Assembly (NCBI RefSeq): GCF_010389155.1
Contig: NC_057762.1
Span: 8,419,513-8,483,512, forward strand
Direction of reading: 5' to 3'
DNA length: 64,000 nt
Origin: Erigeron canadensis
Lineage: Eukaryota; Streptophyta; Magnoliopsida; Asterales; Asteraceae
A model generated the notes under the pieces. It ran no database searches. It saw only the letters and a list, made by a program, of their open reading frames with translations, and was not told the DNA's origin. The position numbers and the translations under genes are program-made. This document shows positions 10,987-22,900 of the stretch, one piece after another. Positions within the stretch are counted from its first letter, which is position 1; each line of letters starts with the position of its first letter.

Positions 10987-12804
10987 TTAGAAGCTACCCA
11001 ATAACACTCGTCCCCCATTCGTTTTGCTTGGAGGGACGAGTCTAAACCATTGGGTGGGACTCGTCTATGGCTTGTTCGCTAGACCCGTCCCTCCCTTTTG
11101 TTCCTCCGGGGACGAGCTTGAATAGTTGTTTCTTTCTTCCTTTTTTTTCTAATTTAATGGCTAGAATAGGGGAAGAAGACAAAACAAATTAAGTTTCAAA
11201 AGTTGGCAAAACATGTCCCTCTAACGGCCTTTTTGACCAAAACAAGTTCAAAAAAGTGACTTTTTCAGTCCTTAACGGCTAGTTTTTCAAAATTCTTATA
11301 TATACAGTTTCATTTCATTAAAATCCATACAAGTCTTTCATATATTCATATATTCCTCTATACTTCTATACACAAAAACATTTTCAATGGCAAACATGAC
11401 TGTCCGTGATGCAAAAATGGCCATGCAGAGTCACGTGCTTGACGATGACAGACACAAGACTGAAGTTAGCAATGTGATTCAGAACATCACATCCAATAAG
11501 GCGGCTTACACAACCGAAATAGGACGACTTGAAGCTGAAGGTCGGTTTCGTAATGCCATTGAAGATGAGTATCTTATTTACCTTCGACAGAAGATCAATA
11601 GCCTGCATCAAACCATTTTTTAGCTTACCGCTACCATTACCACTTTAACCGCCACTCTAGACCACGCGTTATTCTGGCAAGGCTCTGTTGATGGTGGTCA
11701 TCCTGATGATTACCAGACTGACCCTGGGGAGGAGTACGCATCTATTCAACCCGGTGACGCTGTCGGGCCTCCAGAACTGTAACACCCGTCATTTTAAAAA
11801 ACCTGGATTTCAAAAAAACTTTGCCAAATGGCGTTTAAAAGGTAGCGGAAAAGGATCACTTAAAAATTGCCCCATCTGTAACCGGATGATACCTTTATAA
11901 AATGGTGTTACTAACGTGCATCATCAAACAATATAAATGAAATCGAAGTTATGGCACCAACATAAATGCCATCATTATCACATGTTAATAAATCATAAAT
12001 GAAAGTAGCCAAAACATAAGGCTAAAATGTGAAGTCTAAGTATTCAACAAACTATGCTAGTCTTCTTTATTGCATCTACCCATCTTACCGAGCTAATCAT
12101 TTCCTAGCTCAAATCTGCTTATCTTGAAGGACACAACATTTTCATAAAAGCAAATGTTAGCTAATAAATTAGCTAAGTAAGATACACACATTTTGATAAA
12201 ACGTTCTTCATTTTACTTTCATAAAACTTCGTCATATTTTAGTTATCAAAACATAACCACATTACATATCATCCACAATAATCATAGATCAACCCATACT
12301 TCCCTTTTCCCACATTGCATCACATTTCGTTTCATATCAACATATACCTCATATCATCATATACCCTCATCTTAATCAATATCTTATATCATATCAACAT
12401 AGACTTACCACTTAAACGTAACTTCCTATCATATCTTGGGATATCACACATAAACTTGTCACACATATTCATATTAACACATATTCTCACGTCACATTGT
12501 GATCTCACAACGTAAAGCACGTATACTTCTTTCACACATATCTGATTATTAACTTAATCAGCTTAATCAACTTCATCTCACGTCTTATACATCACACATA
12601 AACATATCGCACATATATGTATAGCACATGTAGGATATATACTCCTAATTGTACCTATGCATCGTTCTTATCACACGTCTCAACACATCTTATTAAATCC
12701 CACATCACATTGTAATCCCACGTCTTAAATTACATGTACAACTTTATCACATATTCATATATTTATCTTAATCAACTTATTCTCACGTCTTATATCTTTA
12801 CATA

Positions 12805-12950
12805 TTATGCACTAGCTTTACAACTAGCATGATTTCCCGCGTCTTACGCACCAGCATTACAACTAGCACGATTTCCCACGTCTTACGCACTAGCATTACA
12901 TCTAGCACGATTTCCCACGTCTTACGCACTAGCATTACATCTAGCACGGG
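12805..12950. repeat. 39-bp tandem repeat within the LTR
   Basis: Almost four units of TTACGCACTAGCATTACATC plus TAGCACGATTTCCCACGTC run in tandem, with the first unit most diverged. Single degenerate copies of the GATTTCCCAC half recur up to about 13060. Confidence 0.85.
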
Positions 12951-14375
12951 TTAAGCTTAACACTTCCCATGTCAATCTCACGTATTTAGCTATAGCATTT
13001 TCCACATATTTATATCTTTCTTACTTTTACGTGATAACACTAAGGCTAGAACGATTTCCCACATTTCACTTTACTTTAACATTAGATATATTCATTACCT
13101 AACTAATCCCACATCTACTTTAACATTTAATCCCACTAACGTGCACAACTCATAGCAATTCCCACATGTATCTAGTGAACTAGACATATCATACTTAAGT
13201 CCCACATACAAGCCATCATGTATCAATATTAAGGCATATCAATGACATTATCAACAACACATATCTTAAACATATTATGGCAATGTCATTATAAGCATCA
13301 TACTTCATATGCACATATATACTTCTACTTTAAACGTCATCATAGGTTAACTTTGGAAAATCACATTTTGTTGTGCCTCCGGCGTGAGAAAAGTCATGTA
13401 TCTTACCTCGTTGAAGAGCGCAACAAATGATAACGTAAGTTATCGAGCTTTGCAAGTATTCCCGACTACCTATTATCATTAAACGACATAATGAGCTAAA
13501 CAAGTACCTACTTAATTATGGTCATGAATCATGTCTAAATACCAATAGATATGACTCACAACAATGCTTGATGCATCGGGGGTTCGTTTAATACTTTAGA
13601 GCTTACATAACTCGACGGAACTCGGCATTCACTCACCAAATTAAACTTTCTGGAAACTTGACATCATAATCATATTTTAAAAGCATTACCATTAGAAAAT
13701 AGACTCTCTCACGATTCCGTTGATAGTTTATTTGTCAAAAACGGAGTTACGGTTCAAAAGTTATGGCCGTTTAAAAATGTTAGCAAAATCAGTCCCTAAC
13801 GGGAGTTATGAAAATTGTAACGGGAGCTACAGTGTAGGTGTTATCACAAGTTACCCAGCTAACGGGAGTTACACAACCGTAAGGGGAGTTACGACGACCA
13901 AACGTGAAAAACAACTCCAAAACCTAACCAAACACATCTCAAACGACTTTAACACATCTCCAGGTCTTATGGATATCAAATACACTTAAAATGAGACCTT
14001 AATGACCCATTGAAAATATCAATCAAATACACTCAAATCTATGATCGCTTAATTACCTGAAAACGTTATTAATCGATTAAAACATCATAATTATACAATC
14101 CCAACCCTCAAGGCCAAATCTAATCAACAAAATCTATTAAAAGAACGTCATATATAATCAAAGAATGTTAATATACCTGTAGCAAGGATTGTAGGATCAA
14201 GATCTATCAAAAATCACTCACGAATCGACCAGAAACCGATCAAATTCTCTAGAGAGGCACTTAGGGTTTTGTGGCTGCTAAATTTCGTGATTAAGGTCAA
14301 ATAATGAGGTTATTAGAGCCTTTTATAACCTAAATTTCCAGCCATAAGTTTGCTAGTTCGACATCTAAACTCTTA

Positions 14376-14667
14376 GATCGCGTTTGGTTCATAGAATCTG
14401 ATGGAATTTGATGGAATTGGAATTGAATTACATTCCTTAGTGCGTTTGGTTGCACAAAGAAGAGGGAATCTCATTCCATAGGAATGTAAACATTCCATCA
14501 TTTGATGGAATCTCCATTCCTTGGGGATGGAGGAAGGAATTTCATTCCTTCCATCACTTGAATTTTTAAAAAATCAAAAACATTCCGTCAAATTCCATTC
14601 CTTCAAATTCCAATTCCTTTGAAAGATTCTATTCCTTCCCAAAACATTCTGTGAACCAAACGTGCCC
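14376..14667. mobile_element. Tourist-like (PIF/Harbinger) MITE nested in the LTR
   Basis: The ends are GATCGCGTTTGGTTCA and, complemented, GGGCACGTTTGGTTCAC, flanked by TTA (14373-14375, 14668-14670). The interior is an imperfect palindrome full of GGAATTCCATT-like words. It belongs to the same terminal family as 51489-51814. Confidence 0.75.
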
Positions 14668-15320
14668 TTATACTTTCAGTTAGCTCTAATTATTGCTTTA
14701 AGAGTCATTTAACGGCTACGCGACCCCTCGTCTACACTTTAACTTCATCAAACCCATAATTTACTTTATTAACTGTCATTTTTAATTACTTTAGCACATA
14801 TCTCACGTAAACCATTTAAATCACACAATTACATATAAAACACATACCAACTAACGGTCACTAACGAAAAGTTAACGGTCAACGTCAAAAGTTTTGAGAT
14901 GTTACATGAACTATATCGATACATTAATCTCAACGACGAGGACACTACTGTAGACTCGGACTATTCCGAGTGTTAGTATTATGTTTTATAACTATTATGT
15001 AATGTTGTATTATGTGTTTTATTATTATTAAGTGTGTCTGTTTGTCTTTATTAATATTCTACTTTGTATGTGTTTTATTAGATTTGTTATTAATGAAGTA
15101 TGTGTTTTATATATATTTTGTTATAATTATAGAGGGTTAAAGTGTAAAGTTTAGATAGAAAGGTATAATTAAATAATTGGTTGGTCCAAGACTAGCTCTT
15201 GAGGGATGAGTGTATTGGGTATGTTTTTTGGGGATTATTCTTTGGAGTGTTTTTTGCTGATGTGACACTGACAGAGACTAGTACTTGAGAGATGAGTGGT
15301 GAGTAATTGGTAGCCTCTTA

Positions 15321-16365
15321 TATTATTGGTAAACTTCTTATGTTACATATACTTTTAGAAACAGTATAAACTAAAGTACATAGTGAATATTTTTCAGAGG
15401 GATATGATATATCTTTCAGATGAACAGAATAATAACTTTTTTAAAGGTTTTAAAACCTAACAAATGTAATCTATTTATTAGTTACTTTTTAATAATCATT
15501 TTTGATTCTAACAAGTGTCAAAATCATATTAATAGAAGGATTTAAAAAAAAATTATTTAGGAAGATTGATATTTTCTAATAATTATTTATTGTCATTCCA
15601 ACCCATCGATGATTCAAGAACTTTTTTCCCTTCACGTTGGCTGGACCACCGATTCACCTAAACACAAGTTGTTCCTCCTGGTAATCTTGGCATGTATGGA
15701 AACTTCGCAACAATTACATTTTCTCAAATAAAGCCCCCTCAATCCGCTTTACCACCGAAGAACTAAAATCCTTTAGCTTTTTTTTAGATGTCCAATAGAT
15801 CAAATTCGTTTCGTATTGATAGGCCGATCTGGAGTAACTTCAGTCTATAGATGTTTATCTTTTGTTCCTTGTTAATGATTTTTATGTACTTGTTCTCACT
15901 GGCACCTTGCAACTTCTATTAATAATGGGAAATGATGGATCCTTCTAAAAATCCTTTAGTTTTCTTTCCTAGTCTTGTCTAGTCTTCATCTTTTTATTAG
16001 AAGGATTCGTAACCATTCACCTCTTTCACCTACACTTTTTTCCTACCACATCAGCATCACCGTCTCACCTTTTTTACCTTCTCTTTTCCCCTTAACCATT
16101 CACCTATCATTTGGTCTCCATCTTTATTTAATTAAAACACAATACATTATAATTAAAAATTACATGTTTCATTAATATTTAAAAATAAAAATATATATAA
16201 ATAAAAATGAACTCCACATTATATTTTTTTACGCAGGTAATCACAATCACCTTCCTTCTTTCACCTTCTATCATTATCGACACCCTTAACCATTCATCAT
16301 TTTCATATTTACCTTTCACCTACCTCTTTCACTTACTTTTACAAATGGTCTTAGGTTATATATTT
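15321..16365. other. Intergenic, no feature seen
   Basis: AT-rich DNA. The short frames at 15975-16175 and 16207-16404 are low-complexity and show no domain. Confidence 0.6.
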
Positions 16366-16541
16366 GGGAAAAGTGAGTATGAGGCTGTTATGCATCCAAC
16401 TTAGGTGAAAAACCCCTCACATAATAATATTTTAATATTTTGAATAAATGTTTAGGCCAACATGTTTTTATGTTTTAAAAAATAGTATGTGTGGGATTTT
16501 ACACCCAACTTAGATGACTAACAGTCTCATATTTTATTCCC
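16366..16541 (+). mobile_element. MITE family member A (long inverted repeats)
   Basis: About 55-bp arms (left GGGAAAAGTGAGTATGAGGC, right complement GGGAATAAAATATGAGACTG) enclose a 60-70 bp centre. It is 176 bp and matches, in the opposite orientation, the 177-bp element at 18540. The flanks (TTATATATTT / ATATATGTTT) look like a decayed 9-10 bp duplication, suggesting a Mutator-type MITE. Confidence 0.6.
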
Positions 16542-17040
16542 ATATATGTTTAAGAGGATTAATTATTTTCCATAAATAATATCAGTTTGATGTTCAAAAA
16601 TTTTTTGTCATCTTTTGAGACAGGAGGAGTAACTCAAATGGTAATCGTTAAAAAAGTAGGAAATAGGATACACATATGTTTGACTAAGAAAAGTGATTTG
16701 ATAAAAATAGTGGTCAACCTGAGCCATGTCAGCACCCAATGGGGGAAGACAGAGGTATCTACACAGACTAGAGTATAGTATAGTATAGTATAGTATAGTA
16801 TTAGCACAGCCTTTGTTTGCTTCTCACACATTCCAATCCCCTCCCTTGATTTCCTTCATTTAATGACTTCAATGTCTTGTCTTCAAACAAGAAACTGAAA
16901 TGGATGAACATACTTGGATGTGTAAATTATACGTACATGTTTAGGTTGAATATTGTTTGCTTATTTTGGTAGTCTATCTGGTAAAAGCATTTGTCTTTTA
17001 AAATAAGATTTAGTGAGCTGAAATATAATAAAATATGCCT
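16542..17040. other. Intergenic with (TAGTA)n microsatellite
   Basis: It contains about six tandem TAGTA units near 16772-16801. Otherwise noncoding; no gene is seen. Confidence 0.6.
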
Positions 17041-17282
17041 AAAAAGTTATAGTATGAACGAACTAAGCCTGACCTTTATTTTATGCACGAACTTATAAAA
17101 AATGTTTATTTCATGCAAAATGTATACGTGGTAACTCATATTAGCTACATGGCACCCCATATCAGCTGGCACGTGCAGGTTTTTTGATTGGGCGACCATG
17201 TTTTTTGCATGATATAAACTTTTTTTACTAAGTTCATGCTTGATAAAGGTCAAACTTATTTCATGCACACCATAACTTTTTG
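17041..17282. mobile_element. Foldback MITE-like element
   Basis: The left arm (AAAAAGTTATAGTATGAACG, then GACCTTTATTTTATGC) and the complement of the right arm (AAAAAGTTATGGTGTGCATG, then GACCTTTATCAAGCATG) match over about 80 bp, with a 70-bp centre. No sharp target duplication was found, so the class is unknown. The open frame across it on the minus strand is incidental. Confidence 0.55.
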
Positions 17283-18529
17283 GACATAGTTTGTTACATT
17301 TCGACGCACTAAACCCTTTAAAATAAAGGAAAAAATTTGGGTAAAACATGCAGTACCTACCTTAAGTAAAACAATGGGGTATTATGTAAAATTCAGGGGG
17401 GGTTATGTAAAATTCAAGAGAGGGCTATGTATGTTTATCAAATTCAAAGGTTTAATTTGTAAGGTTTAATTTTTAGTATGAGATAAGTTATACTCATATT
17501 TGAGATAGTTGAAAAGTAAAATGAATTTCTTTTATATGTTTGGGACTGGTGTAGACTATGAAGGCATGAAGAGTTGTGTTTAAAAATTAAGATTTGGCTG
17601 GAGATTTTGAGGTTTTTTCTTAATAAAGATTAATGTTATATAAATTTAGTGCTTTTACAAAATAACTTATATATATTATATAACATTTATTCATTTATTT
17701 TCTCTTAACACAAAAATATTTCTAAGTTAGAAAAGAACTCCAAATTAACAAATATATATATATATATATATTTATATTTAAAGATGATAAGATACAACTA
17801 TTTGTATCACATTTGCGTATGCTTGTGTTAATATCTCACATTAATAAGTCGAAAATTATTTGTTTAAAGTAATTTTTTTTATTTTATTTAATACAACTTT
17901 GTGGTTCAAGAAAAAGTACAAAGAGCGTACACTAGCAAGTGGCTAATCAAGTCGACAAGCCATTCCAATAACAAAAACAATATGTATCGTTGTAAATGGC
18001 TAAAACTTGTTATAGATTTATCACTTCCTATATGTTAAAATTAAACACTTAACTTTATATGCATCAATGTTCATCGACATTTCTAACAAATACCCACTAA
18101 AGAGGTGAAGAGAAAAGGATTCAGATTTGGGATAATAGACTTATGATATGATGATTGATTGATGAGGATTGAGGTCCTAGTCAAAATCAAGATCTGTAAC
18201 GTTTAGGTCTATTGCCACAACATTGTTACGAGAATATGATGGTTACATTTAATGACAAAATATTTATGTAAAAGGTCAAGACAGATCAACTTGAAATTCC
18301 GTGTATTATAAAAAACCCGACTACAATCGTTAGAGAAATGATGCGTATAACCAGAAGTTAGAAGTTTAAACATGCTTAAAAAGGAGAGCAAGAATAAAAT
18401 TAAAGACGTAGTCCATGTAGATAAGTAAAGAGAATGAGTAGAATACGTTTATAGTTAATTAGTTTGATTAAACATGTTCAAAATTTATGAATATTAGACT
18501 AATATATCATTAGTACTACTACTATTACT
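17283..18529. other. Intergenic, no feature seen
   Basis: AT-rich DNA with a short TA run (17755-17770). No gene or RNA recognised. Confidence 0.6.
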
Positions 18530-18539
18530 ATTCATATAT

Positions 18540-18716
18540 GGGGAAGAGAATATGAGATTGTTAGACATTTTATGTTGGGTGAAAAACCTCTCATATACCT
18601 CTTTTTAAAATTTAAAAAATATGGGGGACCAAATATTTATTCAAAATATTAAACAATTAATATGTGAGGGGTTTTCACCTAAGTTGAGTGCATAACAGCC
18701 CCATACCCACTTTTTC
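18540..18716 (-). mobile_element. MITE family member B, inverted relative to A
   Basis: A 10-bp perfect flanking duplication ATTCATATAT (18530-18539 and 18717-18726) encloses 177 bp with terminal inverted repeats of about 55 bp. Its complement aligns along its length with the element at 16366-16541. The duplication length suggests a Mutator-like MITE. Confidence 0.7.
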
Positions 18717-18851
18717 ATTCATATATTAATCAAATGAAAAAGATATGAGATTAGATTCCTTCAAGTTACCCAACTTAGTCAACAAAAGTAATATAAATAT
18801 CGATTAATTCTTTTGTTTTTAATTATCATTCCATATATCTATATCTATATT

Positions 18852-19102
18852 TCTATACTATATTATAAGAAAACACTCCCTTGTTGAAAGTTACATGAAG
18901 AGAATCCTCTAAAATACATTTAATGATTAAATTTACACTATCAATTTTTTATCTTTTAAAATATCTCTATTAACAATTTACATTAATTACTTTTACATTA
19001 ATTATCTGCACCAGTCAACGTCTGCTCTACCACCAACAGTCGCTCCCACCACCACACCGTCGCCGCCATGACTACTGCCCCATTACACGGGTACCTTGCT
19101 AG
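18852..19102 (+). mobile_element. Helitron-like non-autonomous element
   Basis: It starts TCTATACTATATTATAAG, ends with a weak CCCATTACACGGG hairpin and TTGCTAG followed by T, and carries a CCACCACACCGTCGCCGCC triplet tract before the end. These are plant Helitron 5' TC / 3' CTRR features. The exact 5' base is ambiguous because TC is preceded by T, not A. It lies about 0.8 kb upstream of the BAR-gene start codon. Confidence 0.55.
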
Positions 19103-19911
19103 TATATTTTTAACAAGTGACATTATATATTTTAAATTATTGGAATGCTTTTGATGTAACATGATATTTTTGTAAATATTTGTTGTACTATATAATGAAT
19201 TATAATGGATGATACACATTTTTTTTTTTATAAAAAAATTAGAAAATCTATGTGTTTGAAATTAAAATTATACAGTAATGTCCAAGTCTCATTTTTTACA
19301 AAAAGATGCAATATTCATACCATTATTTTTGATAGTTTACCAAACTGCCGCATTGATGATTTGTACAACTTTTAATATGTTGTATAAGTTATACATTGTG
19401 ATAGAGTTACTAAAAATAACTTGTATAAATATCACGTTTATAAAATGACTGGAGTTTCTTATGGAACTAGACTTTTTACCTTATATTAAAAAATATGACT
19501 ATTTTTATCAAACCTTATGGAAAACAAGATTGGATATGGTGGTATTGTTGATATGCATTATACTTGTATGAATTCCCATTCATATACGGGGAAGGTGGTT
19601 GGTAAATCAAGTACTCCAAAGAAGCAAGCGAGTCGGTTGAAAAGGATGGTCTGGGTCAGTCAAAGTTTGTTATTGGTGTTGAAATTACTAAAATATCCCT
19701 ATCCAGCTTCAACTCCTTCACTGTGCTATTGCTGCCTGTGATCCCATTTTTCTGCTTCACTTCCCTGCTCTGATACATTTTTCTTGTATCAAATCACACC
19801 AACAACAATAATCCCACATAATATTAATATTAAATCTAACCTAACATTACTTACACACACATATAGTCATATAGATAAATTAGTCTATATCTTTTTATCA
19901 ATTAAAATAAC
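19103..19911. other. Upstream region of the BAR-domain gene
   Basis: Noncoding, presumably promoter and 5' UTR. A 74-codon frame at 19517-19741 shows no domain. No TATA box can be assigned with confidence. Confidence 0.4.
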
Positions 19912-22900
19912 ATGAAGTCATCACTTGGGAAACTTGGAAGAAAATTAAGCATGAACAGCAGAATTGATGGGAAAGATAAAAAAGATCATCAACATCTTTC
20001 CACTGCCCACTTTGAAGAACTTGCTCAAGCTTCCAAGGTACTTGTTACTTGTATATATATATATATATATATAAAACTCGAGGACGAGTTTTTGACTCAG
20101 ATGTATGCAGTTTAACCGGGGTATCCCGTGATTGTTTCCAAACTCACATGTAAAAACCCGAGACATCTTGTGAGTATACAGGACGCCTGACCAGTAGCCC
20201 ATCTTTGACTTTTAGTATTTCTAGTTTAACCCAAAAAAGTTTCATACTTTACTGTTATAATAGTTGCAGTTTGAACATATTTGGTCAAGATTTATTAAAA
20301 TAAGCCCACCAAGATAACCCTTTTTGTTTGTAAAAGAATTGAATAAATATACCCAATGGTGATGGAAATGAATTGGACCCCAACAGTAGTGAACAATTTT
20401 AGTTTTGATCAAAAACAAACTGAAAGAGGATACGTCGGTAGCTCGATTTTGTTTCTATGAAGCACATTGTGATTGTTTTAGTTAATTTGTAGGATGTGGA
20501 AGATTTGAGAAACTGCTATGATTCCTTATTATCTGCAGCTGCTGCTACAGCAAATAGTATATTTGGTATGTGTTTCAATTGACTTGCATATATTTTGTAT
20601 TATATTGGCATACTTCTATAATTAGTTATTTAACGGTTTGACTAGTTTGGGGATCTTAGAAGTATGATCATACACAAGCTATGTTGATGTTAACAGTAGT
20701 CATGCTTGCATCGTGTGATGCAGTTGCGGATCGCTAATGTGTGTCTTATAAGTTATAACTATTGTTGTGAAGTTCATTCACAATACTTCAGGTGACACTG
20801 TGTTGTAGGTGCAGGGAACTAGGGAAGTCATTTATGGTGTCATTTGGATCTTGCTAAATAAACATTTATTCCAATTTGTGTAAAGAAAAATAGTGTTTTG
20901 TTGTATACTCGTGTTAATTGACGCAATAAAAATAGTGTAAACATCATTTGTGAAGTCAAAGTTTCTGCTTTTATTCTTGATTTAAAGTATCTGGACTTAA
21001 TTTTCATTTACTTGAAATTTTTTCCATGGTTCCTTTATCTTCTTGAGGAAGTATGACCGAAGTAATTTTCTCTAATTGTTGCTACTGATGATGACTTATT
21101 AGATACCAACTTGTTCCCATTATTAATCAGTAATCATTTAGTGGAACTCATGTTTATGGTGTTGGATGGTGGGAGAAGAAATGAAGGAATGGCTAAGGGT
21201 AGTGAGGAAGGGAATGAGGATGGATAAGACAGAAGACGAGAAGCTGGCCAAGCAGTTGCTGCGCGCTAGCTGCAATCATACTAAAGTGCACACTAGAAAA
21301 GAAAGGTCTTTTCTCACTTTGTTAGATGGAAGATGGGAAGCCTGCCAAGTAGTTGCTGCGCGCTAGCTGCAATCAAATTAAAGCGCAAACTAGAAAAGAA
21401 TGGGCTTTTCTCGCTTGGTTAGATGGATCCGTTTTACTTGAAACCTAAGGATAATTTCTTTAGCAATTCTTTTCAAGTTGCTCAACATAAATATTTACCA
21501 TTTAATTTACTTTTCTATGGTTTGATATCATTCATTGTGGACTATAGAGTTCACCTATACCTAGCAAATCAGGTTACAAATACTAAATGGTCCTAGTTGA
21601 CAATCACACCCAATTTGTTTGGGTTTTTTACTTAAAATTAAGTCGAAAACTTTCACTAAATTTGTACAATTTCACTGTTTTATCTAAACACAATTTAATA
21701 AATATATAAAAAGTTTTCAGTGTGATATAGGCGGTGAATTTGGCAACTTAATATATAAATGATATGCTCTTACTAATGCCTTACAATTTCGGTTTTCATG
21801 CCCCCAAACCTCACAACAAACGAAGTATGATTCGACGGCTACAACGAGAGTCGTGAAGGGTCCCAATCATGCTGGGAGGGTGGGTGGTCGGAGTAAAAGG
21901 AAAGGTGGACTCGTCAAAAGTGACGTGACGAGGTATGTAAACACGTCTAGTGGTTGGGTTCAAACAACGATATCCATGGGAATTTGCGAGAGATCCGAGA
22001 AAAATACGAGAACAAGAAGGTAGGGGAAGTTTGTACGGGCGGGAGGCATAGTGGTTTGGGATACAAGCACACCCAAAAGTACAAAGATTGTTATAAGTGG
22101 GATGTCGATGATAAAGTTTGAATGTAGGGGTTAGAAAGTTCTTTGGTTTGGAAAGATGTTATGTACGTAGACAGCTGTGTGAAGTGCTTCTACCCAGAAA
22201 TATGCGGGTAGAGAGGCCCGTGTTAGGAGGGACATAATGATGTAAGTTCAAGCATATGATTCGATGGCTGAATGACACCATTATGTTCCTTCTAAATCAG
22301 GGCCTTTCTACTTGCATGTTTCTGGCAGAGGCACTTCACATAGTTGTTTACGTACATAACATCCTTCCTACTAAACTAGAGAATTTTCTTACCCTACATT
22401 CAAACTTTATCATCGATATCCTACTTATACCCATCTTCACATTTTCGGGTGTGCTTGTATCCAAAACCACTATGCCACTCGCCCTCACAAACTTGCCTCG
22501 CGTTCTACTTCTTGCTTTTTTTTAGATCTCCCACAAACTCCCATGGATACCGTTGTTTGGACCCAACCACGGGACGTTTACTACTTATCTTGTCAAGTCA
22601 CTATTGACGAGGTTACCTTTCCTTTTACTCCCACCACCCCACCCTTTTATAATGATTGGGACCCTTCACGTATGTCTCGTTGTAACCGTCAATCATATGC
22701 CATTTCATCTGAATTTTGGGGGACTGAAAATCGAAATGGTAAGGCCTTAGTGAGAGCGTATGCTTTAAATTTAAAGTTGTCAAATTCACCGCCCGTATCA
22801 CACTGTAAACTTTTTATATATTTATTAAATTATGCTTGGATAAACAGCGAAATTGTGCAAATTTGGTGAAACTGTCCGACTTAAATTTAAGTGGAAAAGC

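Larger units (their letters stand above)
11778..14906 (+). mobile_element. Solo LTR, probably Ty3-gypsy (Tekay/Del-like)
   Basis: It starts TGTAACACCC and ends GATGTTACA, the TG...CA pattern of long gypsy LTRs. The flanks AGAAC (11773-11777) and TGAAC (14907-14911) look like a 5-bp target duplication with one change, and removing the insert rejoins the reading frame of the host ORF exactly. No internal gag-pol lies beside it, so it is a solo LTR. It is long (3129 bp including a 292-bp MITE) and carries a 39-bp tandem repeat. The orientation is inferred only from the TGTAACACCC-first convention. Confidence 0.65.
11387..14976 (+). pseudogene. Unknown small ORF of the Harbinger-type element, interrupted
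   Basis: An ATG at 11387 opens a frame beginning MANMTVRDAKMAMQSHVLDD. It contains one in-frame TAG (11621-11623) and continues in the same frame to 11777, where an LTR is inserted. The frame resumes at 14912 and ends at TAG 14974-14976. Ignoring the insertion, it would span 151 codons with that single stop; the C-terminus is acidic (DEDTTVDSDYSEC). The predicted product is helical and polar with no motif I recognise. It may be an accessory protein of this transposon family or a captured gene fragment. Two independent lesions make it a pseudogene. Confidence 0.5.
10990..15317 (+). mobile_element. PIF/Harbinger-type element with ORF, split by an LTR
   Basis: The ends are GAAGCTACCCAATAACACTCG and, complemented, GAGGCTACCAATTACTCACC, flanked by TTA at 10987-10989 and 15318-15320. 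The 5' part has a TATATATA box region (about 11297) before a small ORF, and the AACGGC motif blocks upstream resemble Harbinger leaders. Without the inserted LTR the element is about 1.2 kb, the same size class as the elements at 5959 and 32788. It has no transposase. Confidence 0.6.

Noticed and set aside
12805..12950. Possible CRISPR-like array of 39-bp units
   Set aside because: Units are directly adjacent with no spacers, so it is a minisatellite inside an LTR.
22256..22869. Open frames of 89 and 108 aa as host genes
   Set aside because: They are Copia integrase sense and antisense fragments inside the intronic palindrome.
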